Below the pieces are notes generated by a model. It was not told the origin of the DNA, did no database searches, and worked only from the letters and a program-made list of their open reading frames with translations. DNA of 64,000 bases from Rhodobacteraceae bacterium 63075 (GTDB lineage: Bacteria; Pseudomonadota; Alphaproteobacteria; Rhodobacterales; Rhodobacteraceae). The first letter of the stretch is position 1. Each line of letters begins with the position of its first letter. A program made the translations under genes and the position numbers. Location: the NCBI GenBank assembly GCA_003417655.1, contig QVMW01000001.1, positions 62,001-126,000 on the forward strand. The letters run 5' to 3'. This document shows, one piece after another, positions 46,301-54,793 of this stretch.

Positions 46301-47923
46301 GGCCAGCTTCCCGGCATGAAGGTCACCGACCTGATCGCGCGGCTGCGCCATTCGACAAAGGGCGTCACCCTCATCAGCCCGCCGCCGCACCACGACATCT
46401 ACTCGATCGAGGACCTCGCGCAGCTCATCTACGATCTCAAGCAGATCAACCCGCGCTGCAAGGTGACCGTGAAACTCGTGGCGCAATCGGGCGTCGGCAC
46501 GATCGCGGCAGGCGTGGCCAAGGCCAAGGCGGATGTGATCCTCATCTCGGGGCACAACGGCGGCACGGGCGCATCGCCTGCAACCTCCATCAAGTTCGCC
46601 GGGCTGCCCTGGGAAATGGGCCTCACAGAGGCGCACCAGGTCCTGTCGATGAACAAGCTGCGCGAGCGCGTGACGCTGCGCACGGATGGCGGGCTGCGCA
46701 CCGGGCGCGACGTCGTGATGGCCGCGATGATGGGGGCCGAGGAATACGGCATCGGCACGGCCGGGCTGATCGCCATGGGCTGTATCATGGTGCGCCAGTG
46801 CCAGAGCAACACCTGCCCCGTCGGCGTCTGCACGCAGGATGAAAGCCTGCGCGCGAAATTCACCGGCACGGCCGACAAGGTGGTCAATCTCATCACCTTC
46901 TATGCGCAGGAGGTGCGGGAAATTCTCGCCGAGATCGGCGCCAGAAGCCTCGACGAGGTGATCGGACGCGCCGACCTTCTCAGCCAGGTGAGCCGCGGCG
47001 CGGAACATCTCGATGATCTCGATCTGAACCCGCTTCTGATCACCGTCGATGGCGCGAAGGACATCCGCTATGACCGCGAGCGCCCGCGCAACGCCGTGCC
47101 CGACACGCTCGATGCGGAGATCGTCCGCGATGCCCAGCGCTTCCTCGAAGATGGCGAGAAGATGCAGCTTTCCTACGCGGTGCAGAACACGCACCGGACA
47201 GTGGGCACACGCATTTCCAGCCATATCGTCAAGAATTTCGGGATGCGCAACGATCTTCAGGAAAACCACCTGACCGTGAAGCTCACGGGCAGCGCCGGCC
47301 AGTCTCTCGGGGCCTTTGCCGCGCCGGGGCTGAAGCTGGAAGTCAGCGGCGACGCCAATGACTACGTGGGCAAGGGGCTCAGCGGCGGCACGATCGTCGT
47401 GCGCCCGCCGATGGCCAGCACGCTCAAGGCGAGCGAGAACACGATCATCGGCAACACCGTTCTCTATGGCGCGACGGGCGGACACCTCTTTGCCGCCGGG
47501 CGCGCGGGCGAGCGGTTCGCCGTGCGCAACTCGGGCGCGCATGTCGTGATCGAGGGCTGCGGCTCGAACGGCTGCGAATACATGACAGGCGGCGTGGCCG
47601 TGATCCTCGGCGAGATCGGCGCGAATTTCGGCGCAGGCATGACCGGCGGCATGGCCTATCTCTACGACCCGGAGGGCAAGGCCGAGGCGCTGATGAACCT
47701 CGAAACGCTCGTGACCTGCCCGGTGAGCACGGCGCATTGGGAAGGCGAGCTCAAGGGGCTTATCGAACGGCACCTTGAAGAAACATCCAGCACAAAGGCT
47801 GCCGAGATTCTCCAGCACTGGGCGACGGAGAAGCAGAACTTCATCCAGATCTGCCCCAAGGAAATGCTCGACAAGCTGGCCCATCCGCTGAGCGAGGATC
47901 GGTCTGCCGTTCCGGCCGAGTGA
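43385..47923 (+). CDS. gltB: glutamate synthase large subunit
   Basis: Alpha subunit of glutamate synthase (1512 residues). It converts glutamine plus 2-oxoglutarate to two glutamates, the main ammonium-assimilation route with glutamine synthetase. The N-terminal nucleophile cysteine is C34 (HSSCGVGLVV), so a 33-residue propeptide is probably removed. Other features are the amidotransferase loop AHNGEINTLKGN, the FMN/2-oxoglutarate domain (VAQSGVGTIAAGVAKAKAD, ISGHNGGTGASP), the 3Fe-4S cysteines CIMVRQCQSNTCPVGVC (about 1138) and the C-terminal beta-helix (GGHLFAAGRAGERFAVRNSG). An AACAGTCTCTGTT motif is embedded at 45748-45760. A strong terminator follows. Confidence 0.98.
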   Translation: MTQFDATWAAAEEAKRKWMAENGLYREEEEHSSCGVGLVVSLDGKPRRQVVAAGIDALKAIWHRGAVDADGLTGDGAGIHVEIPAKFFYDQIRRTGHEPRLDELMAVGQVFLPRTDFGAQEACRTIVETEVLRMGYYIYGWRHVPVDIECLGEKANATRPEIEQILISNAKGVDEVQFERELYVIRRRIEKAVTQAGIQGLYICSLSCRSLIYKGMMLAEQVAVFYPDLLDERFESAFAIYHQRYSTNTFPQWWLAQPFRMLAHNGEINTLKGNVGWMKSHEIRMASSAFGDLAEDIKPIVQSGSSDSAALDAVFEVLVRAGRSAPMAKTMLVPESWSKQAVELPKAWKDMYSYCNSVMEPWDGPAALAMTDGRWVCAGLDRNGLRPMRYVVTGDGLLIAGSEAGMVTVDEASVREKGALGPGQMIAVDMREGALYRDTEIKDTLAAAQPFGEWVGRINELNGDLADVTETAMFEGAELRKRQIAAGYTLEELEQVLSPMAEDGKEALASMGDDTPSAVLSKLYRPLSHYFRQNFSQVTNPPIDSLREFRVMSLKTRFGNLKNVLDQSGAQTEIIVLESPFVGNAQWTELAGHFNADLVEIDCCFDADGGPDALKDALEAIRQQAEDAVRSGAGHIVLTDEHQGEGRVAIPMILATSAVHSWLTRKGLRTFCSLNVRAAECIDPHYFAVLVGCGATVVNPYLAEDSIADRISRGLLDGTLTENMRRYREAVDQGLLKIMAKMGISVISSYRGGMNFEAVGLSRAMCAEYFPGLTSRISGIGIKGIQAKTVSVHAQGWKTGTDVLPIGGFYKARKSGETHAWGATTMHMMQAACDRASYELWKQYSGAMKAAPPIHLRDLLAIKPLGEPIPLEEVESITSIRKRFVTPGMSLGALSPEAHKTLNIAMNRIGAKSDSGEGGEDPAHFHPEPNGDNPSAKIKQVASGRFGVTAEYLNQCEELEIKIAQGAKPGEGGQLPGMKVTDLIARLRHSTKGVTLISPPPHHDIYSIEDLAQLIYDLKQINPRCKVTVKLVAQSGVGTIAAGVAKAKADVILISGHNGGTGASPATSIKFAGLPWEMGLTEAHQVLSMNKLRERVTLRTDGGLRTGRDVVMAAMMGAEEYGIGTAGLIAMGCIMVRQCQSNTCPVGVCTQDESLRAKFTGTADKVVNLITFYAQEVREILAEIGARSLDEVIGRADLLSQVSRGAEHLDDLDLNPLLITVDGAKDIRYDRERPRNAVPDTLDAEIVRDAQRFLEDGEKMQLSYAVQNTHRTVGTRISSHIVKNFGMRNDLQENHLTVKLTGSAGQSLGAFAAPGLKLEVSGDANDYVGKGLSGGTIVVRPPMASTLKASENTIIGNTVLYGATGGHLFAAGRAGERFAVRNSGAHVVIEGCGSNGCEYMTGGVAVILGEIGANFGAGMTGGMAYLYDPEGKAEALMNLETLVTCPVSTAHWEGELKGLIERHLEETSSTKAAEILQHWATEKQNFIQICPKEMLDKLAHPLSEDRSAVPAE
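45748..45760. repeat. AACAGTCTCTGTT inverted-repeat motif, copy 1 (in gltB)
   Basis: A 13-base inverted repeat, AACAG-TCT-CTGTT, inside gltB. It spells codons ACA-GTC-TCT-GTT (T-V-S-V), of which ACA, TCT and GTT look uncommon in this GC-rich coding region. Identical to 51520-51532. Confidence 0.6.
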
Positions 47924-47942
47924 GCGAAGAAGCCTATAGATG

Positions 47943-47978
47943 AGGGGCCGCGCGCAAATGGCCGCGCGGCCCCTTTTT
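47943..47978 (+). terminator. intrinsic terminator after gltB
   Basis: A 12-bp stem AGGGGCCGCGCG/CGCGCGGCCCCT (47943-47954 and 47963-47974) with an 8-base loop and a run of T. This is one of the strongest terminators in the window. Confidence 0.92.
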
Positions 47979-48049
47979 CGTAGCGCGGGAACCTCCGTGC
48001 CGCGCTGCGCGTTGAGCGCCCGACGCAACGAATTGCAAAGGTGCCTGTC

Positions 48050-48577
48050 ATGACCGAACTCGTGGCGATTACGTTCGACACACCCCAAGAGGCCTTCGCC
48101 GTGCGCGATGCCCTGCCCGGCATTCAGGAGCGGCACCATGTCGAGTTTGACGATGCCGCCGTCGTCACGCGCGGCGCGGACGGCAGGGTCGAACTGCATC
48201 AGCCGGTGAATATCAAGACGGCGCATGTGCTTGGCGGAGCAGCCTGGGGGCTCGTGCTCGGCGCTGTCTTGCTGTCGCCTGTCGCCGGCGCGGCTGTCGG
48301 GGCCGGGGCCGGGCTCGTGACCGGGAGCCAGAGCAATGCCGGACTGGATGATGCTTTCGTGCGGGATTTCGGCGACGGCCTTGAGAAAGGCGGCGCGGCC
48401 CTGTGCTTTCTCATGCGCCGCGACAAGGCCGAGACGCTGATCGCGGCATTGAAAGAGGAAAGCGCAGCGGGCCGTGTCTTCCGAACCGGCTTCGATGCTT
48501 CCCGAATCAGTCGCCGCGAGGGTGTGGAAGCGGGCAAGAGCATCACCAATGATTACCCTCAGAAGGGTGATTTATAG
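48050..48577 (+). CDS. DUF1269-type glycine-zipper protein
   Basis: 175-residue protein of unknown function. It begins MTELVAITFDTPQEAFAVRD, a DUF1269 hallmark, followed by a beta-rich stretch with AVVTRGADGRVELHQPVNIK. A hydrophobic glycine/alanine-zipper (ALGG... LVLGAVLLSPVAGAAVGAGA, about 65-90) comes next and suggests membrane insertion or oligomerisation. The rest (DDAFVRDFGDGLEKGGAALC and LMRRDKAETLIAALKE) matches the family. ATG at 48050 has AAAGG eight bases upstream. No operon partner is visible. Confidence 0.82.
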   Translation: MTELVAITFDTPQEAFAVRDALPGIQERHHVEFDDAAVVTRGADGRVELHQPVNIKTAHVLGGAAWGLVLGAVLLSPVAGAAVGAGAGLVTGSQSNAGLDDAFVRDFGDGLEKGGAALCFLMRRDKAETLIAALKEESAAGRVFRTGFDASRISRREGVEAGKSITNDYPQKGDL

Positions 48578-48859
48578 TTTGTATCGAGGGAAAAGCCGTC
48601 AGCCAGGCTGAGACTGTCTGCATTCTTCAAACGAAGCAACCCGATCCGGCCTTCGCTTCTGTGCTCTCGGTCAGGCAGCGCCGTGGCGGCAGTATGGCCA
48701 GACTATGGCGACGCCGTGATTTAACCTTTTAATTCAATGTCTTGAAAAGGCGCGCTGCCCCGGCTTCGGCACCAGCGCGTCAAGAATAATCACATTGTTT
48801 CCCTAACGGCGACGCTTTGTTCGCTCACATTCAACCTGAGCAGACAAAGGATTGGCAGA
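48578..48859. other. 282-base gap without recognised feature
   Basis: Between the DUF1269 and Hint-domain genes. It is AT-richer near 48718-48740 (TTTAACCTTTTAATTCAATG), which may be promoter DNA for the Hint gene. I see no tRNA, strong terminator or convincing small open frame. Confidence 0.5.
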
Positions 48860-49756
48860 ATGCCAACATATCAGACGCGTTTCTATTTCATGGACCCGGC
48901 GAACCCGCCCGCTGGCGGGACGACTCTGAATTATTCGGTCCTGAGCATCACCGACAACAACTCCGACGGCGATTTCGACCGGTTCAACGGCGACAGCGTG
49001 AACGGGGTCGATATCAGCTCGTCCTATTCGGGCGATGTCATCACGGTGAATGTGCCCGGCACCGGCAACGTGACCTACACCGGCACGACCTTCTACCTGG
49101 CGAATGGGCAGGTCGTCTTTACGCCGGAAGATGGACAGCCGCTCAAGAACAGCACCTTCGTTCAGACCGAGTCCTTCGTGAACACGCAAGGGCCGCTCTT
49201 CGACACGGAGCTCGGCCCGGCCTGTTTTACGGCCCAAACGAAGATCGAAACCGAGAATGGTCCGGTTTCCGTGGAAGAGCTGCGCCCGGGTGACAGGGTG
49301 AAAACCCTCGACAGCGGCTATCAGCCGATCCTCTGGATTGGCGATACACGCATGCGCGCGGCGGGCGAGCACGCGCCGATCCGCTTCGCGAAGGGGGCCA
49401 TCGGCAATGACGCGGCGCTTTGCGTCTCGCCGGAACACCGGATGCTCGTGACGGGCTGGAAAGCCCAGCTTCTCACCGGGGAAGACGAGATTCTCATCGC
49501 GGCGAAGCATCTTGTGAATGGCGATACGATCTGCCGGGTGCCAGGCGATCAGGTGCATTACTTCCACCTGCTGTTTGACAGGCATCACATCATCGAAAGC
49601 CACGGAGCCCTGTCCGAGAGCTTCTATCCCGGCTATGCTGCGCGACTGCCCAGCGCCGAGGCACGGCTGAACGAGCTCGCACCCATCGCCATGATCGACA
49701 AGCGGCTGGCGCGACCCGAGCTCAAGGGCTTCGAGGCGCATGTGATGGCCGCGTGA
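48860..49756 (+). CDS. Hint-domain protein
   Basis: 298-residue protein with an N-terminal aspartate/asparagine/threonine-rich region (about 1-118, SITDNNSDGDFDRFNGDSVN and VTYTGTTFYLANGQVVF) and a Hint_2-type domain (about 120-265). The Hint splicing-block cysteine is in PACFTAQTKI, the VSVEELRPGDRVKTLD block is standard, CVSPEHRMLVTG carries the block-B histidine, and HHIIESHGALSESFYPGY is the C-terminal block. Hedgehog and intein domains of this fold cleave peptide bonds N-terminal to the Cys. No Sec signal is visible, so secretion, if any, would be by a type I-like route. The function is unknown. Confidence 0.85.
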   Translation: MPTYQTRFYFMDPANPPAGGTTLNYSVLSITDNNSDGDFDRFNGDSVNGVDISSSYSGDVITVNVPGTGNVTYTGTTFYLANGQVVFTPEDGQPLKNSTFVQTESFVNTQGPLFDTELGPACFTAQTKIETENGPVSVEELRPGDRVKTLDSGYQPILWIGDTRMRAAGEHAPIRFAKGAIGNDAALCVSPEHRMLVTGWKAQLLTGEDEILIAAKHLVNGDTICRVPGDQVHYFHLLFDRHHIIESHGALSESFYPGYAARLPSAEARLNELAPIAMIDKRLARPELKGFEAHVMAA

Positions 49757-49798
49757 TTGCGGCTTTCCGTGCGGACGGCATGTGCGTATAGAAGCTGT

Positions 49799-50515
49799 GT
49801 GGCAAAGAAGAAGACCAAATCCAAGACCAAGGCGCGCAAGCTCCGGCCCCTGAGATGGCTCAAGCGCTGGCTCCTGCGCTTCGTGCTCCTCGTGAGCGTC
49901 CTCGTCGTCGGTGTCGTGGCCGTGCACAGCATTCTCAATCCAACCAAGGGGATCTACATGCGCCAGGAAGCGCGGCGGCTGGGCGTGATCGATCAACACT
50001 GGGTCCCGATCGAGGGCGTCGCGCCTGTCATGGCGCGCTCGGTCGTTGCGGCGGAAGATGCCAATTTCTGCATCCACTGGGGCTTCGACATGAACGCGAT
50101 CCGCAAGGCGCTCGAGGACGGGGGCAGGCGCGGGGCCTCGACGCTGAGCCAGCAGGTCGTCAAGAACACCTATCTCTGGCTTGGCCGGAACTGGAGCCGC
50201 AAGGCGCTCGAGGCGCTCATCACGCCGCTTGTCGAGCTTTTCTGGAGCAAACGGCGCATCCTCGAGGTCTATCTCAATGTCGCGGAGTTCGACGAGGGCA
50301 TCTTCGGGATCGAAGCCGCATCGCAACATTACTTCGGCATCCCCCCCTCGAAGCTGACCGCGGTGCAGGCCGCGCGGCTTGCCGCGATCCTGCCTGCGCC
50401 GAAAGACCGCTCTGCGTCGCGCCCAAGCAGCTATGTACGCAAGCGGGCGGCGCAGATCCGCGACGGGGCGGAGACCATCCGCCGAGACGGGCGCGCCGAT
50501 TGTTTCGAGAGTTGA
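49799..50515 (+). CDS. mtgA: monofunctional peptidoglycan glycosyltransferase
   Basis: Family GT51 enzyme that polymerises lipid II into glycan strands. From GTG at 49799 (MAKKKTKSKTKARKL) the protein has 238 residues, like E. coli MtgA. A basic N-terminus precedes one transmembrane helix (LLRFVLLVSVLVVGVVAVHS, about 26-45). The catalytic motifs are SVVAAEDANFCIHWGFD with the first Glu, RRGASTLSQQVVKNTYLW, RRILEVYLNVAEFDEGIFGI with the second Glu, and the final AARLAAILPAPK block. The frame is open back to the preceding stop at 49756, so an earlier TTG cannot be excluded. Confidence 0.94.
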   Translation: MAKKKTKSKTKARKLRPLRWLKRWLLRFVLLVSVLVVGVVAVHSILNPTKGIYMRQEARRLGVIDQHWVPIEGVAPVMARSVVAAEDANFCIHWGFDMNAIRKALEDGGRRGASTLSQQVVKNTYLWLGRNWSRKALEALITPLVELFWSKRRILEVYLNVAEFDEGIFGIEAASQHYFGIPPSKLTAVQAARLAAILPAPKDRSASRPSSYVRKRAAQIRDGAETIRRDGRADCFES

Positions 50516-50571
50516 TGTTTCACGCGTGAGCAGGCATTGAGAGACAGTCTCCAACAACCCGTGTGTTCCCC

Positions 50572-51237
50572 ATGGCCAAGCTCTTTCACGTTCCGCTTTC
50601 TCCCTTTTGCCGCAAGGTGCGCCTGAGCCTCGCGGAAAAGAAGATCGAATGCGAGCTGGTGGAAGAACGCTACTGGGAGAAGGACAGCGACTTCCTGCGC
50701 CGCAACCCGGCGGCGAAGGTGCCCGTTCTCAAGATCGACGGGATGACGATGGCCGAGAGCGCCGCCATTTGCGAACATCTTGAAGAGGTCTACCCCGATG
50801 TGCCGCTGATGCCGAAAAAGCCCGAAGAGCGCTACGAGGTGCGCCGGCTCGTCGGCTGGTTCGATGACAAGTTCCACAACGAGGTGACATCGAACCTCGT
50901 CTACGAGCGTGTGAACAAGAAGGTGATGAAACAGGGCTACCCCGACAGCCGGAACGTCAAGGAAGGCGCGAAGGCGATCAAGTTTCATCTCGATTACATG
51001 GCCTGGCTGCTCGATCAGCGCCGCTGGCTGGCGGGCGATGTGATGACGCTGGCCGATTTCGCCGCCGCGGCGCATCTCAGTTCGCTCGACTATATCTCGG
51101 ATGTGGACTGGAACCGGAGCGAGACGGTCAAGGACTGGTATGCCAAGATCAAGTCGCGCCCGGCCTTCCGCTCGATCCTGGCCGACCAGGTTCCCGGCTT
51201 TCCGCCGCCGCCCCATTACGCCGATCTCGATTTCTGA
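50572..51237 (+). CDS. glutathione S-transferase family protein
   Basis: Cytosolic GST-fold protein of 221 residues. The N-terminal thioredoxin-like domain has [20 protein letters not shown] (about 4-23; the Ser/Cys region that activates glutathione), the cis-Pro NPAAKVPVL and the gamma-glutamyl-binding [11 protein letters not shown]. The C-terminal helical domain has [20 protein letters not shown] with the N-capping Asp. Substrate unknown. An ATG-adjacent GTG at 50563 is a less likely start. queG starts five bases after the stop, so the two are cotranscribed. Confidence 0.9.
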   Translation: MAKLFHVPLSPFCRKVRLSLAEKKIECELVEERYWEKDSDFLRRNPAAKVPVLKIDGMTMAESAAICEHLEEVYPDVPLMPKKPEERYEVRRLVGWFDDKFHNEVTSNLVYERVNKKVMKQGYPDSRNVKEGAKAIKFHLDYMAWLLDQRRWLAGDVMTLADFAAAAHLSSLDYISDVDWNRSETVKDWYAKIKSRPAFRSILADQVPGFPPPPHYADLDF

Positions 51238-51241
51238 GCCC

Positions 51242-52279
51242 ATGGAGGCGCTGGCCGAAAAGCTGCGCGCGCAAGCCCGGCTGGAAGGGTTCGACGCTTG
51301 CCGGATCTGCGGGCCCGGGGATATTCCGCAAGTGCCCGAGCGGCTGGGAGAGTTCCTGGAAAAGGGCCATCACGGACAGATGGGCTGGCTTGCCGATCGC
51401 GCCCATTGGCGCGGCGATCCGTCGGTGCTCTGGCCCGAGGCCAACTCGGTCATCATGCTGGCCATGAGCTACGGCCCCGAGAGCAACCCGCTTGAAGCGC
51501 TCGAGCAAAAAGAGGCTGGAACAGTCTCTGTTTATGCGCAAAACCGTGATTATCATGACCTCGTCAAGAAGGCTCTGAAGCGGCTTGCGCGCTGGCTCAT
51601 CGCCGAAGCGGGCGGCGAGGTGAAAGTCTTCGTCGATACCGCGCCGGTGGCCGAGAAGCCTCTGGGGCAGGCGGCGGGGCTCGGCTGGCAGGGCAAGCAC
51701 ACCAACCTTCTGAGCCGCGAGCTGGGCAACTGGTTCTTCATCGGCTCGGTCTTCACCACGCTCGATCTGCCGAAGGATGCCCCCGAGGTTGGTCATTGCG
51801 GGAGCTGCCGAAAATGTCTCGACATCTGCCCGACAGATGCCTTTCCCGCGCCCTACAAGCTCGATGCGCGGCGCTGCATCTCCTATCTGACCATCGAGCA
51901 TCACGGCCCTGTCGATGAAGAGCTGCGCCCGCTGATGGGCAACCGGATCTATGGCTGTGACGATTGCCTTGCGATCTGCCCCTGGAACAAGTTCGCCGTC
52001 AAGGCGCGCGAGGTGCGGCTCAAGGCGCGGGATGACTTGCAAAGCCCGCCGCTGGAGGAGCTTGCGGCGCTGGATGATGCCAGCTTCCGGGCGAAGTTCA
52101 GCGGCTCCCCGATCAAGCGGATCGGGCGCAACAGGTTCGTGCGGAATGTTCTCTATGCTATCGGAAATTCCGAGGACATGCGGCTTCTGCCGACGGCAGA
52201 AGCCTTGCTGAATGATGAAGACGAGACGGTTCGAGACGCTGCGGACTGGGCCTGCGCGCGTCTGACGGCGCAGAACTGA
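51242..52279 (+). CDS. queG: epoxyqueuosine reductase QueG
   Basis: Cobalamin- and iron-sulfur-dependent enzyme that makes queuosine in tRNA from epoxyqueuosine, the last biosynthetic step. The 345-residue protein shows the cobalamin-domain start ([12 protein letters not shown]), catalytic Asp in [20 protein letters not shown], two ferredoxin-like clusters ([12 protein letters not shown] and [11 protein letters not shown]) and a C-terminal HEAT-like repeat ([18 protein letters not shown]). An AACAGTCTCTGTT motif lies inside (51520-51532). Confidence 0.96.
   Translation: MEALAEKLRAQARLEGFDACRICGPGDIPQVPERLGEFLEKGHHGQMGWLADRAHWRGDPSVLWPEANSVIMLAMSYGPESNPLEALEQKEAGTVSVYAQNRDYHDLVKKALKRLARWLIAEAGGEVKVFVDTAPVAEKPLGQAAGLGWQGKHTNLLSRELGNWFFIGSVFTTLDLPKDAPEVGHCGSCRKCLDICPTDAFPAPYKLDARRCISYLTIEHHGPVDEELRPLMGNRIYGCDDCLAICPWNKFAVKAREVRLKARDDLQSPPLEELAALDDASFRAKFSGSPIKRIGRNRFVRNVLYAIGNSEDMRLLPTAEALLNDEDETVRDAADWACARLTAQN
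51520..51532. repeat. AACAGTCTCTGTT inverted-repeat motif, copy 2 (in queG)
   Basis: Same 13 bases as in gltB, in the same reading register (ACA-GTC-TCT-GTT, T-V-S-V) although the proteins are unrelated. Confidence 0.6.
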
Positions 52280-52326
52280 CCGAAGAATGGCAGCAGGGGC
52301 CGCGCGGACCCCCGCTTACAAACCGA

Positions 52327-52887
52327 TCAGCTCTTCGGCGCGGAAGACACGCCGACCTGCGCAGGACGCAACAGGCGGTCTTGCAGCATAAAGCCCTCCG
52401 TCGAGACCTGGATGATGTCGCCCGCTTTCGTCCCCGGCAGGGGCGCCTCGAACATGGCCTCGTGAATGTTGGGGTCGAATCGGTCGCCCACTTCGGGAGA
52501 GATCACGGTGATTCCGTGCTTGGAGAAGACGTTGAGCAGCTCCCGCATGGTCAGCTCGACACCTTCAATCAGCGCCTTGGCGCCTTCGATCTTTTCGTCG
52601 CCTGCCGATTCAAGCGCACGCTTCATGTTGTCATAGACAGGCAGCATGTCCCGGGCGAGCTTCGAGCCGCCGTATAGCTCGGCGTCGCGGCGCATCTTGT
52701 CGCCGCGTTTGCGCGCATTCTCGGCATCCGCCAGCGCGCGCATGAACTTGTCCTTGAACTCGTCGCGCTCCGCCTTGAGCGCATCAAGCTCGATGGCCCC
52801 ATCGTCCATCTCGGCTTCTTCTGCCTCGTCCGCTTCCTTTTCGAAGGCCTCGATATTGTCGAGAAATTCTTCGTCCTTCGGGTCCAT
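52327..52887 (-). CDS. grpE: nucleotide exchange factor GrpE
   Basis: GrpE releases ADP from DnaK. The 186-residue protein has an acidic disordered N-terminus, the long coiled-coil (ELDALKAERDEFKDKFMRAL, about 33-52) and the beta domain with NIHEAMFEAPLPGTKAGDII and EGFMLQDRLLRPAQVGVSS. It starts nine bases after hrcA on the same strand. DnaK and DnaJ, its partners, are 30 kb away in the window. Confidence 0.97.
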   Translation of the reverse strand: MDPKDEEFLDNIEAFEKEADEAEEAEMDDGAIELDALKAERDEFKDKFMRALADAENARKRGDKMRRDAELYGGSKLARDMLPVYDNMKRALESAGDEKIEGAKALIEGVELTMRELLNVFSKHGITVISPEVGDRFDPNIHEAMFEAPLPGTKAGDIIQVSTEGFMLQDRLLRPAQVGVSSAPKS

Positions 52888-52896
52888 TCTTCACCT

Positions 52897-53961
52897 CTAA
52901 CTTCGGTCGGAGATCATTTTCCCGACCAACTGTGCCGTGTAGTCGACAATCGGAACGATGCGCCCGTAGTTGAGCCGTGTGGGCCCGATGACGCCGACTG
53001 CACCGATAATCTTTCGATCCGCGTTCATATATGGAGAGACGACCAAAGATGAACCCGAAAGTGAAAAAAGTTTGTTCTCAGAGCCAATAAAAATACGCAC
53101 GCCTTCGCCGTCTTCGGTCAGCTCGAGAAACTCGACGATATCGCGCTTGCGTTCGAGATCATCAAAGAGCGTCTTGATCTTCTCGAGGCCCTCCTCCTGC
53201 TCGGGGTCTTCGATCAGGTTGGCGCGGCCCCGGACGATGAGCCGTTCGTTTTCGCTTCCCTTCGAATCCCAGACGGCGAGGCCGGCATCGACCAGCGTAT
53301 GCGCAAGCGTGTCGATCTCCTGCCGCCGCCGGGCGATCTCGTGACGGATGGAGGTGGACAGCTCCGACAGGGTGCGCCCCTCGGCAAGCGCGTTGAGAAA
53401 GTTGGCCGCCTCGCGCATGGAGCTTGGGGTCGAGCCGGGCGGCGGCGTGAACACGCGATTTTCGACATGGCCATCGGAGAAGACCAGCACGACAAGCGCC
53501 CTGTCCGTGGCCAGGGGGACAAATTCGATATGCTTGATTGCCGCCTCGTGCTTGGGCGCGAGGACCAGCGAAGCGCCATGCGTCACGCCCGAGAGCGCCG
53601 AGCCGATACTGTCGAGAAGCCCCGAGACATCGCCCGAATTGCTCGCCAGCGTCGCGTCGATCTTGGCGCGGTCTGTTGTCTCCAACTCGTTCAGCTCCAA
53701 CAGGCCGTCCACGAACATGCGCAGGCCCTGTTGTGTCGGCACGCGGCCGGAGCTGATATGAGGGCTGCCGATCAGGCCCATGAACTCGAGGTCCTGCATG
53801 ACATTGCGGATGGTCGCGGCGCTCACCTTCTCGCTCATCGCGCGGGTGAGCGTGCGCGAGCCGACAGGATCGCCTGATTCGAGATAGCCCTCGACAACGC
53901 GGCGAAAGACCTCGCGCGTGCGATCATTCATCTCTTCGAGAAGGTTCTCGTTGTCACTCAT
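52897..53961 (-). CDS. hrcA: heat-inducible transcription repressor HrcA
   Basis: HrcA represses class I heat-shock genes by binding CIRCE operators and needs GroEL to fold. The 354-residue protein has the N-terminal winged helix (RREVF... [20 protein letters not shown], about 35-55) and the C-terminal GAF-like domain ending [23 protein letters not shown] at 53961 follows GGAAGG by eight bases. hrcA-grpE is a typical pair. I found no CIRCE sequence in the 115-base upstream gap, so it does not seem autoregulated by CIRCE. Confidence 0.96.
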   Translation of the reverse strand: MSDNENLLEEMNDRTREVFRRVVEGYLESGDPVGSRTLTRAMSEKVSAATIRNVMQDLEFMGLIGSPHISSGRVPTQQGLRMFVDGLLELNELETTDRAKIDATLASNSGDVSGLLDSIGSALSGVTHGASLVLAPKHEAAIKHIEFVPLATDRALVVLVFSDGHVENRVFTPPPGSTPSSMREAANFLNALAEGRTLSELSTSIRHEIARRRQEIDTLAHTLVDAGLAVWDSKGSENERLIVRGRANLIEDPEQEEGLEKIKTLFDDLERKRDIVEFLELTEDGEGVRIFIGSENKLFSLSGSSLVVSPYMNADRKIIGAVGVIGPTRLNYGRIVPIVDYTAQLVGKMISDRS

Positions 53962-53983
53962 GGGTCCAGCCTTCCGACGCGCC

Positions 53984-54012
53984 ATTAAAGAGAGGCGGCC
54001 TTCAAAGGTCAA
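53984..54012 (-). promoter_or_regulatory. sigma-70 promoter of hrcA-grpE
   Basis: On the minus strand TTGACC (54012-54007) is followed after 17 bases by TTTAAT (53989-53984), matching five of six consensus positions in each box. It is located in the hrcA-rph divergent gap. Confidence 0.6.
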
Positions 54013-54076
54013 TCGGGGTTGTGCTCCGAGGGGCGCGGCCTGTATTGCGAAGCAAAACCCAGACAAAGGACAGATG

Positions 54077-54793
54077 ATGCGACCCTCAGGACGGACTCTA
54101 GACCAGATGCGCGATGTTTCAATCGAAACGGGCGTGACGAAACATGCCGAAGGCTCCTGCATGATCCGCGTTGGCGACACGCATGTGCTCTGCACGGCGA
54201 CGCTGGAAGAACGTGTGCCGCCTTTCGTGAAGGGCACAGGGCTTGGCTGGGTCACGGCGGAATACGGCATGTTGCCCCGCTCGACGACGAGCCGAATGCG
54301 CCGCGAGGCGACCGCCGGGAAGCAGGGCGGGCGCACTGTCGAGATCCAGCGGCTGATCGGGCGGAGCCTGCGCGCGGGGGTTGACCGTGTCGCGCTGGGC
54401 GAACGGCAGATCACCATCGACTGTGACGTGATCCAGGCCGATGGCGGCACGCGCTGCGCGGCGATCACGGGCGGCTGGGTCGCGCTGCGGCTGGCCGTGA
54501 ACAAGCTGATGAAAGTTGGGGATGTCACGAGCGATCCGCTGGTCGATCCTGTCGCCGCTGTCTCTTGCGGGATCTATGCCGGGCAGCGCGTGCTCGACCT
54601 TGATTATCCCGAGGATAGCGAAGCCGGCGTTGACGGGAACTTCATCATGACGGGCTCGAAGAAACTCATCGAGGTGCAGATGTCGGCAGAAGGCCAGACC
54701 TTCAGCCGCGAGCAGATGACCCAGCTCATGGACCTCGCCGAGAAGGGCGTTGGCGAGCTTGTCGGATTGCAGAAGGCGGCAACCGGTGCGTAG
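54077..54793 (+). CDS. rph: ribonuclease PH
   Basis: Phosphate-dependent 3'-5' exoribonuclease that trims tRNA 3' ends. From ATG at 54077 it is 238 residues, exactly the E. coli length, beginning [12 protein letters not shown]. Motifs are [53 protein letters not shown] and [20 protein letters not shown], plus [16 protein letters not shown] near the end. The last eight bases overlap rdgB. Confidence 0.97.
   Translation: MRPSGRTLDQMRDVSIETGVTKHAEGSCMIRVGDTHVLCTATLEERVPPFVKGTGLGWVTAEYGMLPRSTTSRMRREATAGKQGGRTVEIQRLIGRSLRAGVDRVALGERQITIDCDVIQADGGTRCAAITGGWVALRLAVNKLMKVGDVTSDPLVDPVAAVSCGIYAGQRVLDLDYPEDSEAGVDGNFIMTGSKKLIEVQMSAEGQTFSREQMTQLMDLAEKGVGELVGLQKAATGA

Noticed and set aside
43304..48226. 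A 1640-codon open frame on the minus strand opposite gltB
   Set aside because: It is antisense to a gene with many conserved motifs and is explained by the strong GC codon bias; it has arginine/alanine/histidine-rich composition and no recognisable domain.
48718..48740. CtrA site in TTTAACCTTTTAATTC
   Set aside because: The two TTAA halves are four bases apart, not seven as in the consensus.
50515..50530. Possible third parS (TGTTTCACGCGTGAGCA)
   Set aside because: Only the left half matches; the right arm AAACA is missing, so ParB binding is not expected.
52287..52314. GGGG...CCCC stem between queG and grpE as a terminator
   Set aside because: The stem has a mismatch, the internal part is self-complementary without loop room and there is no T-run on either strand.
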